Assembly: GCA_016784385.1 (NCBI GenBank)
Contig: JADHUT010000005.1
Location: 1 to 46,267, forward strand
Length of the DNA stretch: 46,267 bases
Source: Candidatus Microgenomates bacterium
GTDB taxonomy: Bacteria; Patescibacteriota; Microgenomatia; UBA8517
Direction of reading: 5' to 3'
Both the position numbers and the translations under genes were made by a program. Shown here in pieces: positions 18,575 through 27,711 of this stretch. Each line of letters starts with the position of its first letter. The stretch's first letter is position 1. The notes beneath the pieces were generated by a model, which worked only from the letters and a program-made list of their open reading frames with translations, was not told where the DNA came from and did no database searches.

Positions 18575-20857
18575 ATGAATAACCTGCCACTCATTGTTGA
18601 TTTTAAAAATATTGATAAAGGTGATCTTTCTTTGGTTGGAGGCAAGGGGGCTAATTTGGGAGAGATGACAAAAGCCAAGTTTCCAGTTCCTGGAGGTTTT
18701 GCTGTAACTGTTCCTTCATATGAGCTGTTTTTAAAAGAAAACGAAATCGCACAAAAGATATACGATATCCTTAAGCCAGTTGATGTTGACGATCCAGCAC
18801 AACTTGAATCAGCTTCAAGAAGGATCCAGAAAATAATTATTTCTTCTAAATTTCCAGTAAGCGTACACAAAGAATTAGTTAATGCTTACAAAAAAATGTC
18901 TGGAAGGTTCAAGCCGGCTTTAGTTGCTGTAAGGTCATCCGCAACTGCTGAAGATTTGCCTGGCATGAGTTTTGCTGGTCAGCAAGCTACTTTTCTTAAC
19001 ATTAAAGGGGAAAACAACCTTCAAGTTGCAGTGAGGGAGTGTTGGGCTAGTCTTTTTACTCCAAGAGCAATTTATTATCGTACTCAAAATAAAATACCCC
19101 ATGAAGGAGTTGGCATATCTGTAATCGTCCAAAAAATGGTGCAAAGTAGCGTATCTGGGACTATGTTTTCCATAGACCCAGTTACCAATTTCAAAGATAG
19201 AATAGTAATTGAAGCTGTCTGGGGGCTTGGAGAAATGATCGTACAGGGTTCAGTGGTACCTGATAGATATGTAGTTCAAAAGGAGACTTTTTCAATTCTT
19301 TCAAAAGAAGTTAACACTCAAAAAATACAACTAATCAAAAGCAATGAAAAAACACTTGAAACAGATGTTCCCAAAAAACTTCGTGACAAAATAAAGCTCA
19401 CTGAAGAAGAGGTGGTTAAGTTGGCAAAACTAGCAGACGGTCTTCAAAAACACTATTACTTTCCACAAGACATTGAGTGGGCAAAGGAAGGTAAAGACCT
19501 TTATATTGTCCAAACCAGACCAGTAACAACCATTAAGGAAACTAAATCATCTAAGACCAAGTCGAAAGGTGAATCCACAGACCATTCAACACCAATTCTT
19601 ACAGGAATACCCGCTTCCCCCGGTATTGGTTCTGGTCATGTAAAAATACTTAAAAGCCCTTCTGAGATAGGAAGAGTTTCTAAAGGTGACATATTGGTGG
19701 CACCCATGACATCTCCAGATTACGTTCCAGCAATGAAAAAGGCTGCAGCCATTGTTACTGACCAAGGAGGTATGACAAGTCACGCTGCAATCGTTTCCAG
19801 AGAAATGGGAACACCTGCAGTAGTGGGTACTAAAATAGCTACAACTACACTGATTGAGGGTGATATTGTGACAGTAAACGGTGAATCAGGCCACATTTTT
19901 ATGGGTGGAAATATAGCTGCAGCTGAAGTATCCAAGAAAAAGGCTGATAAAAAGAAGAAATACAAAAAAAATCTAAAAACTGCTACAAAAATATATGTAA
20001 ATCTGGGAGAGCCTGAGCTCTCTGCAAAGGTATCAAAACAAAATGTTGATGGAGTAGGACTTCTCCGTGCAGAATTCATGATTGCCAATATTGGAATTCA
20101 TCCAAAACAAGCCATAAAATTGCACAAACAAGATGACTTTGTAAATAAATTAGTTAAAGATTTGACTACCTTTTGTAAAAATTTTGGGGAAAGACCTGTC
20201 ATTTATCGAGCTACTGACTTTAAAACCAATGAATATAGATCTTTGGAAGGAGGTAAAACTTGGGAACCAGATGAACCCAACCCAATGCTTGGTTACAGGG
20301 GTGCATTTCGATATGTCGCAGATCCTGAAGTATTTAATTTAGAACTTCGGGCAATCCGCAAGGTTAGGGCTATTCACAAAAACCTACACCTAATGATTCC
20401 ATTTGTTCGCTCTCCTGAAGAGCTTCGACGAGTAAGAAGATTTGTAGAAACTGAAGGTTTCTTTGACGATCCGACTTTCAAATTTTGGATGATGGTTGAG
20501 CTTCCAGTAAACGTAATTTTGTTGGACAAATTCATAGAGGTTGGAATTGATGGAGTTTCAGTTGGTAGTAATGATTTAACAATGCTTCTTCAAGGAACTG
20601 ACAGAGACAATTCAACTGTGGCAAGCGCATTTAATGAAAGATCGCCCGAGGTAATTTGGGCCTTAAAGAGGGTTATCAGAAAGTGTCACAAGGCAGGAAT
20701 CACTGCTTCTATTTGTGGACAAGCAGTTTCTTCATACGATGAATTAGTAGAAATTTTAGTTAAAGCTGGAATTACAAGTCTCTCAGTTAATCCAGATGCA
20801 ATAGATAGGGTTAGAAATGTTGTATATGAAGTTGAGAAGAACATTGGAGTAAAATAA
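18575..20857 (+). CDS. ppsA: Phosphoenolpyruvate synthase
   Basis: SLVGGKGANLGEM; TDQGGMTSHAAIVSREMGTPAVVGT swivel His; C-terminal PEP-utilizing domain. Confidence 0.93.
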   Translation: MNNLPLIVDFKNIDKGDLSLVGGKGANLGEMTKAKFPVPGGFAVTVPSYELFLKENEIAQKIYDILKPVDVDDPAQLESASRRIQKIIISSKFPVSVHKELVNAYKKMSGRFKPALVAVRSSATAEDLPGMSFAGQQATFLNIKGENNLQVAVRECWASLFTPRAIYYRTQNKIPHEGVGISVIVQKMVQSSVSGTMFSIDPVTNFKDRIVIEAVWGLGEMIVQGSVVPDRYVVQKETFSILSKEVNTQKIQLIKSNEKTLETDVPKKLRDKIKLTEEEVVKLAKLADGLQKHYYFPQDIEWAKEGKDLYIVQTRPVTTIKETKSSKTKSKGESTDHSTPILTGIPASPGIGSGHVKILKSPSEIGRVSKGDILVAPMTSPDYVPAMKKAAAIVTDQGGMTSHAAIVSREMGTPAVVGTKIATTTLIEGDIVTVNGESGHIFMGGNIAAAEVSKKKADKKKKYKKNLKTATKIYVNLGEPELSAKVSKQNVDGVGLLRAEFMIANIGIHPKQAIKLHKQDDFVNKLVKDLTTFCKNFGERPVIYRATDFKTNEYRSLEGGKTWEPDEPNPMLGYRGAFRYVADPEVFNLELRAIRKVRAIHKNLHLMIPFVRSPEELRRVRRFVETEGFFDDPTFKFWMMVELPVNVILLDKFIEVGIDGVSVGSNDLTMLLQGTDRDNSTVASAFNERSPEVIWALKRVIRKCHKAGITASICGQAVSSYDELVEILVKAGITSLSVNPDAIDRVRNVVYEVEKNIGVK

Positions 20858-20917
20858 ACAAAAGCAAATATCTATAAGTAAAACAAGCAAAGTTTGTAGT
20901 ATGTTGCTATAAAAAAT

Positions 20918-22192
20918 ATGAGTACTATAAAAAGAATCTGGGCTAGAGAAATTTTGGATTCTCGTGGAATTCCTACTATCGAGAATTACTGCCAAACAGA
21001 CGATGGAAAAATATCAGTGTCTTCCGTGCCTGCTGGCACGTCAACAGGCACACATGAAGCTGTTGAACTTAGGGATATGGATGAAAAAAGATATCTCGGA
21101 CAAGGTGTTTTAAAGGCGGTTGAAAATATAAATAACGTATTGGGTCCAGCTGTAGTTGGAATGGATCCAATGAAACAAGCTGAAATTGATCAAAAATTAA
21201 TTTCAACAGACGGAACTGAAAATAAATCCAAGTACGGTGCTAACGCAATATTGGCAATTTCAGAAGTAGTTTGTAAAATGGGTAGTCAAGTTTCACAAAA
21301 ACCATTATATAGTTGGATTGATGACCTGGGAGTAACAGTAGGACTAAAACAAGGAGTGAGACTTCCCACACCCCTTCTTAATATGATTAACGGTGGAAAA
21401 CATGGTGCAGGGAACTTAGATTTTCAGGAATTTTGGGTAATACCGGCAATTCACAAAACATTCAAAGAAGGTTTGCAAATTGGAGCGGAGGTATACCAAA
21501 CTATCGGAAAGAATCTCGCCCAACGCGGAGCCATCCACTCTGTGGGGCATGAAGGTGGATATGCTCCAAATTTATTTACTAACGCTGAGGCTTTTGAAGT
21601 GTTTGTTGAGTCAATAAAACAAACTGGGCACGCTCTTGGTAGAGATTTGTTTTTAGGACTAGACGTTGCTGCGGATTCATTTTATAAAGACGGTGAGTAC
21701 CATATTCGTGATAGAACTTCTTCAATGAGTGACGACCAGCTTTTGGAGTTTTACAAACAGCTTAACAACCAATACAAACTTCAAATCATAGAGGATGCCT
21801 TTTTTGAAGATGCCTGGGGAAGTTGGCAAAAACTAACTGCTGAGATGAGCTCTACAACAATTATTGCAGGGGATGATTTATTAGCAACTAACCCAAAGAG
21901 GCTTAAAAAAGCAATTTCGGAAAAAGCTTGTAATGCTGCAATTATTAAACCCAATCAAATTGGATCCATTACAGAAACCTTGCAAGTTATTAAAATAGCA
22001 AGAGATGCTGGTTGGAAAATAATAGTTTCTCACAGATCAGGTGAAACAAACGACAGCTTCATTGCAGATTTTGCAGTTGGTGTTGCGGCAGAATATGCAA
22101 AGTTTGGAGCACCTGCAAGAGGAGAGAGGGTTGCAAAATATAACAGACTATCTACTATTGAGCTTGAAGTAGAATACCTCAAAAATAAATAA
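20918..22192 (+). CDS. eno: Enolase
   Basis: AREILDSRGIPT, GHEGGYAPNL, HRSGETNDSFIADFAVG. Confidence 0.95.
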   Translation: MSTIKRIWAREILDSRGIPTIENYCQTDDGKISVSSVPAGTSTGTHEAVELRDMDEKRYLGQGVLKAVENINNVLGPAVVGMDPMKQAEIDQKLISTDGTENKSKYGANAILAISEVVCKMGSQVSQKPLYSWIDDLGVTVGLKQGVRLPTPLLNMINGGKHGAGNLDFQEFWVIPAIHKTFKEGLQIGAEVYQTIGKNLAQRGAIHSVGHEGGYAPNLFTNAEAFEVFVESIKQTGHALGRDLFLGLDVAADSFYKDGEYHIRDRTSSMSDDQLLEFYKQLNNQYKLQIIEDAFFEDAWGSWQKLTAEMSSTTIIAGDDLLATNPKRLKKAISEKACNAAIIKPNQIGSITETLQVIKIARDAGWKIIVSHRSGETNDSFIADFAVGVAAEYAKFGAPARGERVAKYNRLSTIELEVEYLKNK

Positions 22193-22195
22193 AGC

Positions 22196-23851
22196 ATGAC
22201 AAAACCCAAATTTGTAATTTTAGCAATACTGGACGGATGGGGACTAACTGCCCCAAGTACTGGTAATGCAATTTCTCAAGCTTCCACCATTAATATGGAT
22301 AAACTTTGGGCTAGCTACCCTCACACGCAGCTAGATGCATCTGGTGAGGCGGTAGGACTAATCAGAGGCCAAGCTGGCAACACTGAAACGGGACACATTA
22401 ACCTGGGTGCTGGAAGAGTGATATATCAAGACTTAGCAAGAATTGGAATGAGTATTGCAGAAGGTACATTTTACAAAAATGAGGCACTTCTTGGAGCCAT
22501 CGAACATGCAAAGAAAAATAATTCTAATCTCCATTTAATGGGGTTGGTTGGTGCTGGTGGCGTGCATAGCAACATTGAGCATTTATTTGCTTTAATTCAT
22601 CTCTGTGCGAAACATAACTTTGATAGGGTATTTTTACACCTTTTCACTGATGGCAGAGATTCACCACCAACTGCTGCAAAAACATACGTACAAAGAATAA
22701 ATGAAATAATACAAAAAGAAAAAGTAGGCACTATTGCCTCCATAATGGGCCGATATTGGGCACTGGATCGAGATTTCAGATGGGAAAGAACCGAAAAAGC
22801 GTATTTGGCACTAACCACTGCAAAGGCAGATTTAGTAAAGTCTTGTGATGAAGCAATTGATGCATCATATAACAGTGGAAAAACTGATGAGTTTATAGAA
22901 CCAGCTCTAATCTCCAATCAAGAGGGTAAACCAGTAGCAATTATAAAAGACAACGACTCAGTAATATTTTTCAATTTTAGAGTAGATAGACCAAGGCAGC
23001 TTACTTCTGCTTTTGTAGTAGAACAGTTTGATAATACACATCTCAAAAAAGAAGTAGATCCGTATTTGGAGAAATACGAAAAAACCCATCTTATTGAAAA
23101 AGTAAAAGTAAACAAACAAATTTTTACAAGAGGAGAAGCTTTAAAAAATTTATATTTTGCCACCATGACAGAATACAGCCCAGCATTGAAGGAAAATGGA
23201 ACTAAAGTTGCATACCCTCCAGAAATTGTTGAAATGCCACTTGGCAGGATAATAGCAGAGAATGGCTCCAAACAACTACATGCTTCTGAAAGTGAAAAAG
23301 AAAGATTTGTGACCTTTTACTTCAATGGCCTACATAATCAAAAATTTGAAGGTGAAGACAGGCTAATTGTCCCATCTCCCAAAGTTGCGACATACGACTT
23401 AATGCCTGAGATGAGTGCAAAAATGCTAACTGAATTAGTAATAAAAAGGCTACAAAGTAATTTAGAATATAAATTTGTAATTATTAATTATGCAAATGTG
23501 GACATGGTGGGCCACACCGGAAATATAGGTGCAGCACTAAAAGCTTGCCAGGTTGCAGATGAAGAAATCGGAAAATTAGCAAATTATGTACTTGCATACA
23601 ACGGAGCCTTGATCATAACTGCAGATCATGGAAACACAGAAGAAATGATTGACCAACACACTGGACAAATTGATACTGAACACAACGCAAACCCTGTCCC
23701 ATTTATTGCAGTGCACAAAGATTTCATGGGTAAATCTCAAACCTTGCAGTCTGGAATTCTGGCAGATGTTGCCCCTTCTATACTTAATTTATTAGGACTA
23801 ACTCCACCAACTCAAATGACAGGAAGGGATTTATTGAAGGGGATAATTTAA
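22196..23851 (+). CDS. gpmI: 2,3-bisphosphoglycerate-independent phosphoglycerate mutase
   Basis: LDGWGLTAPSTGNAI, GNTETGHINLGAGRVIYQDL, TADHGNTEEM. Confidence 0.95.
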   Translation: MTKPKFVILAILDGWGLTAPSTGNAISQASTINMDKLWASYPHTQLDASGEAVGLIRGQAGNTETGHINLGAGRVIYQDLARIGMSIAEGTFYKNEALLGAIEHAKKNNSNLHLMGLVGAGGVHSNIEHLFALIHLCAKHNFDRVFLHLFTDGRDSPPTAAKTYVQRINEIIQKEKVGTIASIMGRYWALDRDFRWERTEKAYLALTTAKADLVKSCDEAIDASYNSGKTDEFIEPALISNQEGKPVAIIKDNDSVIFFNFRVDRPRQLTSAFVVEQFDNTHLKKEVDPYLEKYEKTHLIEKVKVNKQIFTRGEALKNLYFATMTEYSPALKENGTKVAYPPEIVEMPLGRIIAENGSKQLHASESEKERFVTFYFNGLHNQKFEGEDRLIVPSPKVATYDLMPEMSAKMLTELVIKRLQSNLEYKFVIINYANVDMVGHTGNIGAALKACQVADEEIGKLANYVLAYNGALIITADHGNTEEMIDQHTGQIDTEHNANPVPFIAVHKDFMGKSQTLQSGILADVAPSILNLLGLTPPTQMTGRDLLKGII

Positions 23852-24477
23852 TATTGTCCGTATTTGCGGATGAGGCCAACCACTCTTCCTTGAATCTTGA
23901 CGTTTTTTACAAAAAGAGGTTGCATTGCAGCGTTAGCTGGTTCTAATCTAATTCTTGTAGCTTCTTTGTAAAATCTCTTTAAGGTAGCCATTCCATTACT
24001 TAGAAGTGCTACTACTATTTCACCATTAGTTGCGTCTTCTGTTTGTTCACAAATAACAAAGTCTCCGTCATCAATATGGTCTTCAATCATTGATTGTCCT
24101 CTGACTTGAAGTACATATACCCTTTTCTTGCCTGTGGCGAAATTGGGAGGAATGGAGGTAGTTGCATTTGGATCAGTGTGTGGTTCAATTGGAGAACCTG
24201 CTGCAATAAACCCGAGAATTGGAACTGTAATACCATCATTCCCTAAATTTACATCAGACTTCAACTCATATTTTCGCAGTCTTCCTGAAGTTTTACTAAT
24301 TAGACCTTTTTTAATTAGTCCTTGCATATGTTCATGCACTGTTGCCAAAGATGAAACACCAATAGCATCAGCAATTTGTCTGAGTGTTGGAGCAAAGCCA
24401 GTAGCTTCTATGTGTTGTTCAAGAAAGCCCAACACTTGCGCTTGTCTTTTGTATATTACTGGAGCTACTGTTCCCAT
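23848..24477 (-). CDS. lexA: LexA repressor (start revised to 24477)
   Basis: Winged-helix N-terminus QAQVLGFLEQHIEATGFAPTLRQIADAIGVSSLATVHEHMQGL; S24 peptidase VRGQSMIEDHIDDGDFVI. The TTG at 24513 in the ORF track coincides with a -35 box. Confidence 0.9.
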   Translation of the reverse strand: MGTVAPVIYKRQAQVLGFLEQHIEATGFAPTLRQIADAIGVSSLATVHEHMQGLIKKGLISKTSGRLRKYELKSDVNLGNDGITVPILGFIAAGSPIEPHTDPNATTSIPPNFATGKKRVYVLQVRGQSMIEDHIDDGDFVICEQTEDATNGEIVVALLSNGMATLKRFYKEATRIRLEPANAAMQPLFVKNVKIQGRVVGLIRKYGQY

Positions 24478-24484
24478 ATAAAAT

Positions 24485-24513
24485 ATAATACGAATGATCA
24501 CCAAACATGTCAA
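24485..24513 (-). promoter_or_regulatory. lexA promoter TTGACA-N17-TATTAT, 7 nt before ATG
   Basis: Exact -35, 17-nt spacer and -10 read on the minus strand. Confidence 0.75.
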
Positions 24514-24525
24514 CTATATCTTAAT

Positions 24526-24586
24526 AGAACAAAACACGAAGTTCTGTGGGGTTAATAAGTTCTTCCTATGGTGGGAGTTCTGTTCT
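24526..24586. promoter_or_regulatory. Candidate LexA operator cluster (AGAAC-N10-GTTCT plus GTTCT half-sites)
   Basis: AGAAC at 24526; GTTCT at 24541, 24559, 24577, 24582. Confidence 0.35.
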
Positions 24587-24778
24587 TTACACAACTACCG
24601 CAAGGTAAATCTTGTTTTGTTGCTGGATGGCCAGTTTCTTCAATAAATGTTTCCTCTGACAGAGAACTTCCTGAAATCTCTTTTGCTGTCTCCAACAAGG
24701 ATTTGTCTGTAGGTACTACAGACCACAGATGTAGCGAGTAACCTTTTTTATCAGATAGGTGACTACCTCTTTTGACAT
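24552..24778 (-). CDS. Small Cys-motif protein, intact only with a -1 shift at A6 (24744..24749)
   Basis: MSKEVVTYLIKK/GYSLHLWSVVPTDKSLLETAKEISGSSLSEETFIEETGHPATKQDLPCGSCVKNRTPTIGRTY; not in ORF track. Confidence 0.4.
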
Positions 24779-24807
24779 ATATGGATGTTATAATACTCTA
24801 ACTTTTC

Positions 24808-26856
24808 ATGAAATTCAAATTACAAAGTAAATACAAATTAATTCCTGAGCAAAAACGGGCAGTAGACTCTTTGGTTCAAAACATAAAAAATGATGTTAAG
24901 TATCAAACCTTGCTGGGTGTAACTGGTTCTGGTAAAACCCTCACCACAGCTCATGTAATCGAAAAATTAAATAGACCCACACTTATTATTTCTCACAACA
25001 AAACTCTTGCCGCTCAGTTGTATCAAGAAATGAGAGTATTGTTTCCCAAAAATGCAGTGTCTTACTTTGTTTCGTATTATGACTACTACCAACCAGAAGC
25101 CTACATTCCTTCTACTGACACATACATAGAAAAGGACTCTGACATTAATGAACTTATAGACAAGCTTCGTTTGGCTGCAACCACTAACCTTCTAACCCGA
25201 AAAGATAGTATTGTTATTGCCTCAGTCTCTTGTATCTACAACATAGGTTCTCCAATAGAATACGGAAAATTTGTGTTTGAGTTTAGTGAGGGTATGAAGG
25301 TGGAACGAAAACAAATATTGGATAGATTAATTGATCTTCAATATGAACGAAGCGAGTTTGGTTTCCATAGGGGAACATTTAGGGTTAGGGGCAATGTAAT
25401 AGATATTTATCCAGCATATCAGGATGTTGCCTTTAGAATAGATGTTAATGACGGTCACATCATCTCAGTAATTAACATAAACCCGGTCACTGGCGAAAAG
25501 ACCCAAAACAACAGTGGTGAAAATTATGTTCTGTACCCTGCAAAACATTTTATGACAGATCCAAGGAGTCATAAGTTTGCATTTATTCAAATGAAAAAAG
25601 ATTTAGACATGCAAGTAGCCCAACTTAAAAAAAGAGGCAAAGTTTTGGAAGCCCATCGAATAGCTCAAAGAGTAAATTACGATATTGAAATGATTAATGA
25701 ACTGGGTTATGTCAAGGGCATTGAAAACTACTCCAGATATTTTGATGGAAGGAGTCCCGGCGATCCACCATATTCCTTACTTGATTTTTACAATATTCCA
25801 TACAAAAAGGATTGGTTGGTAATTGCAGATGAATCTCACATGACTTTCCCTCAAATCAGGGGGATGTATGCCGGAGACCAATCAAGAAAAAAAACCTTGA
25901 TTGATTATGGGTTCAGACTTCCCTCAGCCTTGGACAATAGACCTTTAACTTTTCCAGAGTTTATGAGAAAGATTCCTAATTTTATTGCACTTAGCGCAAC
26001 ACCAAATGAGTTTGAACTGTCGCTTAGCTCAACTGACAAGAAAAATAATGGCGTGGTAGAACAACTTACTCGTCCCACTGGAATTCCTGACCCTAAAGTT
26101 GTCATTAAGCCCACTAAAAACCAAGTTTCAGATTGTATTGCAGAAATTAAATACGAAGTAAAACACGGCAGAAGAGTATTGGTAACAACACTAACTAAAA
26201 AAACTGCTGAAGATCTAGCTAATTATATAGAAGAACAAGATAAAAAGACGGGAGGAACTGCCCTCAAAGTTGCATACTTACACTCTGACGTTAAAACGCT
26301 CGATAGAACTGATATATTAGACAATCTAAGGAGAGGGAAATATGATGTGTTGGTAGGTATTAATTTACTTCGAGAGGGCTTAGATTTGCCTGAGGTGGGT
26401 CTAGTTTCCATATTGGACGCCGACAAAGAAGGATTCCTGCGATCCCAAACCAGCCTGATCCAAACAATGGGAAGAGCTGCAAGACATGTGGAAGGAAGAG
26501 TAATCATGTATGCAGACAGAGTGACAAATAGTATGGAGAGAGCATTAAGTGAGGTTAAGAGAAGAAGAAAATATCAACTTGCTGTAAACAAAAAATATAA
26601 TATCACTCCAAAAACAATCTCAAAGCCAATTAGAGAGAAACTTGTTGAAATGGAAGGTGAAACAAAAACTGAAATTGCACTTGGATTTGGTGCAAAAACA
26701 TATGCACATTTACCAGACATTAAATCTGATTCATTAACCCCCATGGATAAAAAGAGACTAGTCAAAAACTTGAAAAAAGAAATGATTCTAGTAGCTCGCG
26801 ACCTTAACTTTGAACTAGCTGCTCAAATTAGAGACAAGATTAAGCAGCTAGAATAA
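24808..26856 (+). CDS. uvrB: Excinuclease ABC subunit B
   Basis: LLGVTGSGKTLTTAHVI, YYDYYQPEAYIP, UVR motif at C-terminus. Confidence 0.95.
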   Translation: MKFKLQSKYKLIPEQKRAVDSLVQNIKNDVKYQTLLGVTGSGKTLTTAHVIEKLNRPTLIISHNKTLAAQLYQEMRVLFPKNAVSYFVSYYDYYQPEAYIPSTDTYIEKDSDINELIDKLRLAATTNLLTRKDSIVIASVSCIYNIGSPIEYGKFVFEFSEGMKVERKQILDRLIDLQYERSEFGFHRGTFRVRGNVIDIYPAYQDVAFRIDVNDGHIISVININPVTGEKTQNNSGENYVLYPAKHFMTDPRSHKFAFIQMKKDLDMQVAQLKKRGKVLEAHRIAQRVNYDIEMINELGYVKGIENYSRYFDGRSPGDPPYSLLDFYNIPYKKDWLVIADESHMTFPQIRGMYAGDQSRKKTLIDYGFRLPSALDNRPLTFPEFMRKIPNFIALSATPNEFELSLSSTDKKNNGVVEQLTRPTGIPDPKVVIKPTKNQVSDCIAEIKYEVKHGRRVLVTTLTKKTAEDLANYIEEQDKKTGGTALKVAYLHSDVKTLDRTDILDNLRRGKYDVLVGINLLREGLDLPEVGLVSILDADKEGFLRSQTSLIQTMGRAARHVEGRVIMYADRVTNSMERALSEVKRRRKYQLAVNKKYNITPKTISKPIREKLVEMEGETKTEIALGFGAKTYAHLPDIKSDSLTPMDKKRLVKNLKKEMILVARDLNFELAAQIRDKIKQLE

Positions 26857-27595
26857 AATGTGCTATCGCCAAAAATATTCTGTATACCCCAAACCCAGTG
26901 AAATCGTGGGAAGCAACAAATTTAATCAAAAATTTAATAGTAAACAGAGCAGTCACAAATGCACCTACTAGTCCAACCAAAAGCAAACAAACTTCAGTTT
27001 GTGTAAAAGAAAAACTAGTTTTCATCAAATCTAGTGTGGTTGCACCAAACATGGTGGGAATAGCCAAGAGAAATGAAAATTCAGTAGCACGCTTTCTGTC
27101 CATTCCCACAAACATACCACCAAAAATAGTAGCCATGGCCCGGCTTACTCCAGGAACCATTGCAAAGCTCTGAAATATTCCTATCAATAAATAATGTTTC
27201 GCTTCAAACTTTGCAATTTTTTTACCATTGAAATACTTTTCAAAAAAAATCATTACTATTCCACCCAGCAACAAACTCCAAACAACAACCAAAGAGTTGC
27301 CCAATAAACTTGCTTTTATATAGTCGTAAAAGACAAGACCAATTACTATACTTGGAGCAAAGGCAATTGCGATATTTTTCCAAAGAGGGAAATTTCCCCA
27401 AAGTTTTTTCCAGTACAGTACAACTACTGCCAAAATGGCACCTAGTTGGATTATTATCTCAAAACTTTTAAGAAACTCGCTGCCTGGAATACGAAGAAGT
27501 TCACCGGTTAATATTAAATGACCGGTTGAGCTAATGGGTAAAAACTCTGAAAAACCTTCAACTATTGAGAGTATTATTGATTGGAGTATATTCAT
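26840..27595 (-). CDS. uppP: Undecaprenyl-diphosphatase
   Basis: IVEGFSEFLPISSTGHLIL and VPGVSRAMATIFGGM. Confidence 0.93.
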   Translation of the reverse strand: MNILQSIILSIVEGFSEFLPISSTGHLILTGELLRIPGSEFLKSFEIIIQLGAILAVVVLYWKKLWGNFPLWKNIAIAFAPSIVIGLVFYDYIKASLLGNSLVVVWSLLLGGIVMIFFEKYFNGKKIAKFEAKHYLLIGIFQSFAMVPGVSRAMATIFGGMFVGMDRKRATEFSFLLAIPTMFGATTLDLMKTSFSFTQTEVCLLLVGLVGAFVTALFTIKFLIKFVASHDFTGFGVYRIFLAIAHFILAA

Positions 27596-27609
27596 AGATT
27601 ATTAATCCA

Positions 27610-27634
27610 AGTATATCATTTATTGTGATATACT
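27610..27634. promoter_or_regulatory. Symmetric divergent promoter uppP/uvrA (AGTATATCA-N7-TGATATACT)
   Basis: Perfect 9-bp inverted repeat; each arm is an extended -10 (TGATATACT) for the outward strand. Confidence 0.5.
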
Positions 27635-27711
27635 CATCTTTCCACTGGGAATCCAGCGGGATTTTGCTATGGATAATTTTATTAAAGTTAAGTCCACAAT
27701 GTAAAAACAAT

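Noticed and set aside
20999-21050. Enolase PAGTSTGTHEA instead of SGASTG loop
   Set aside because: The metal-binding Ser is kept; a tolerable family variant, not evidence of new function.
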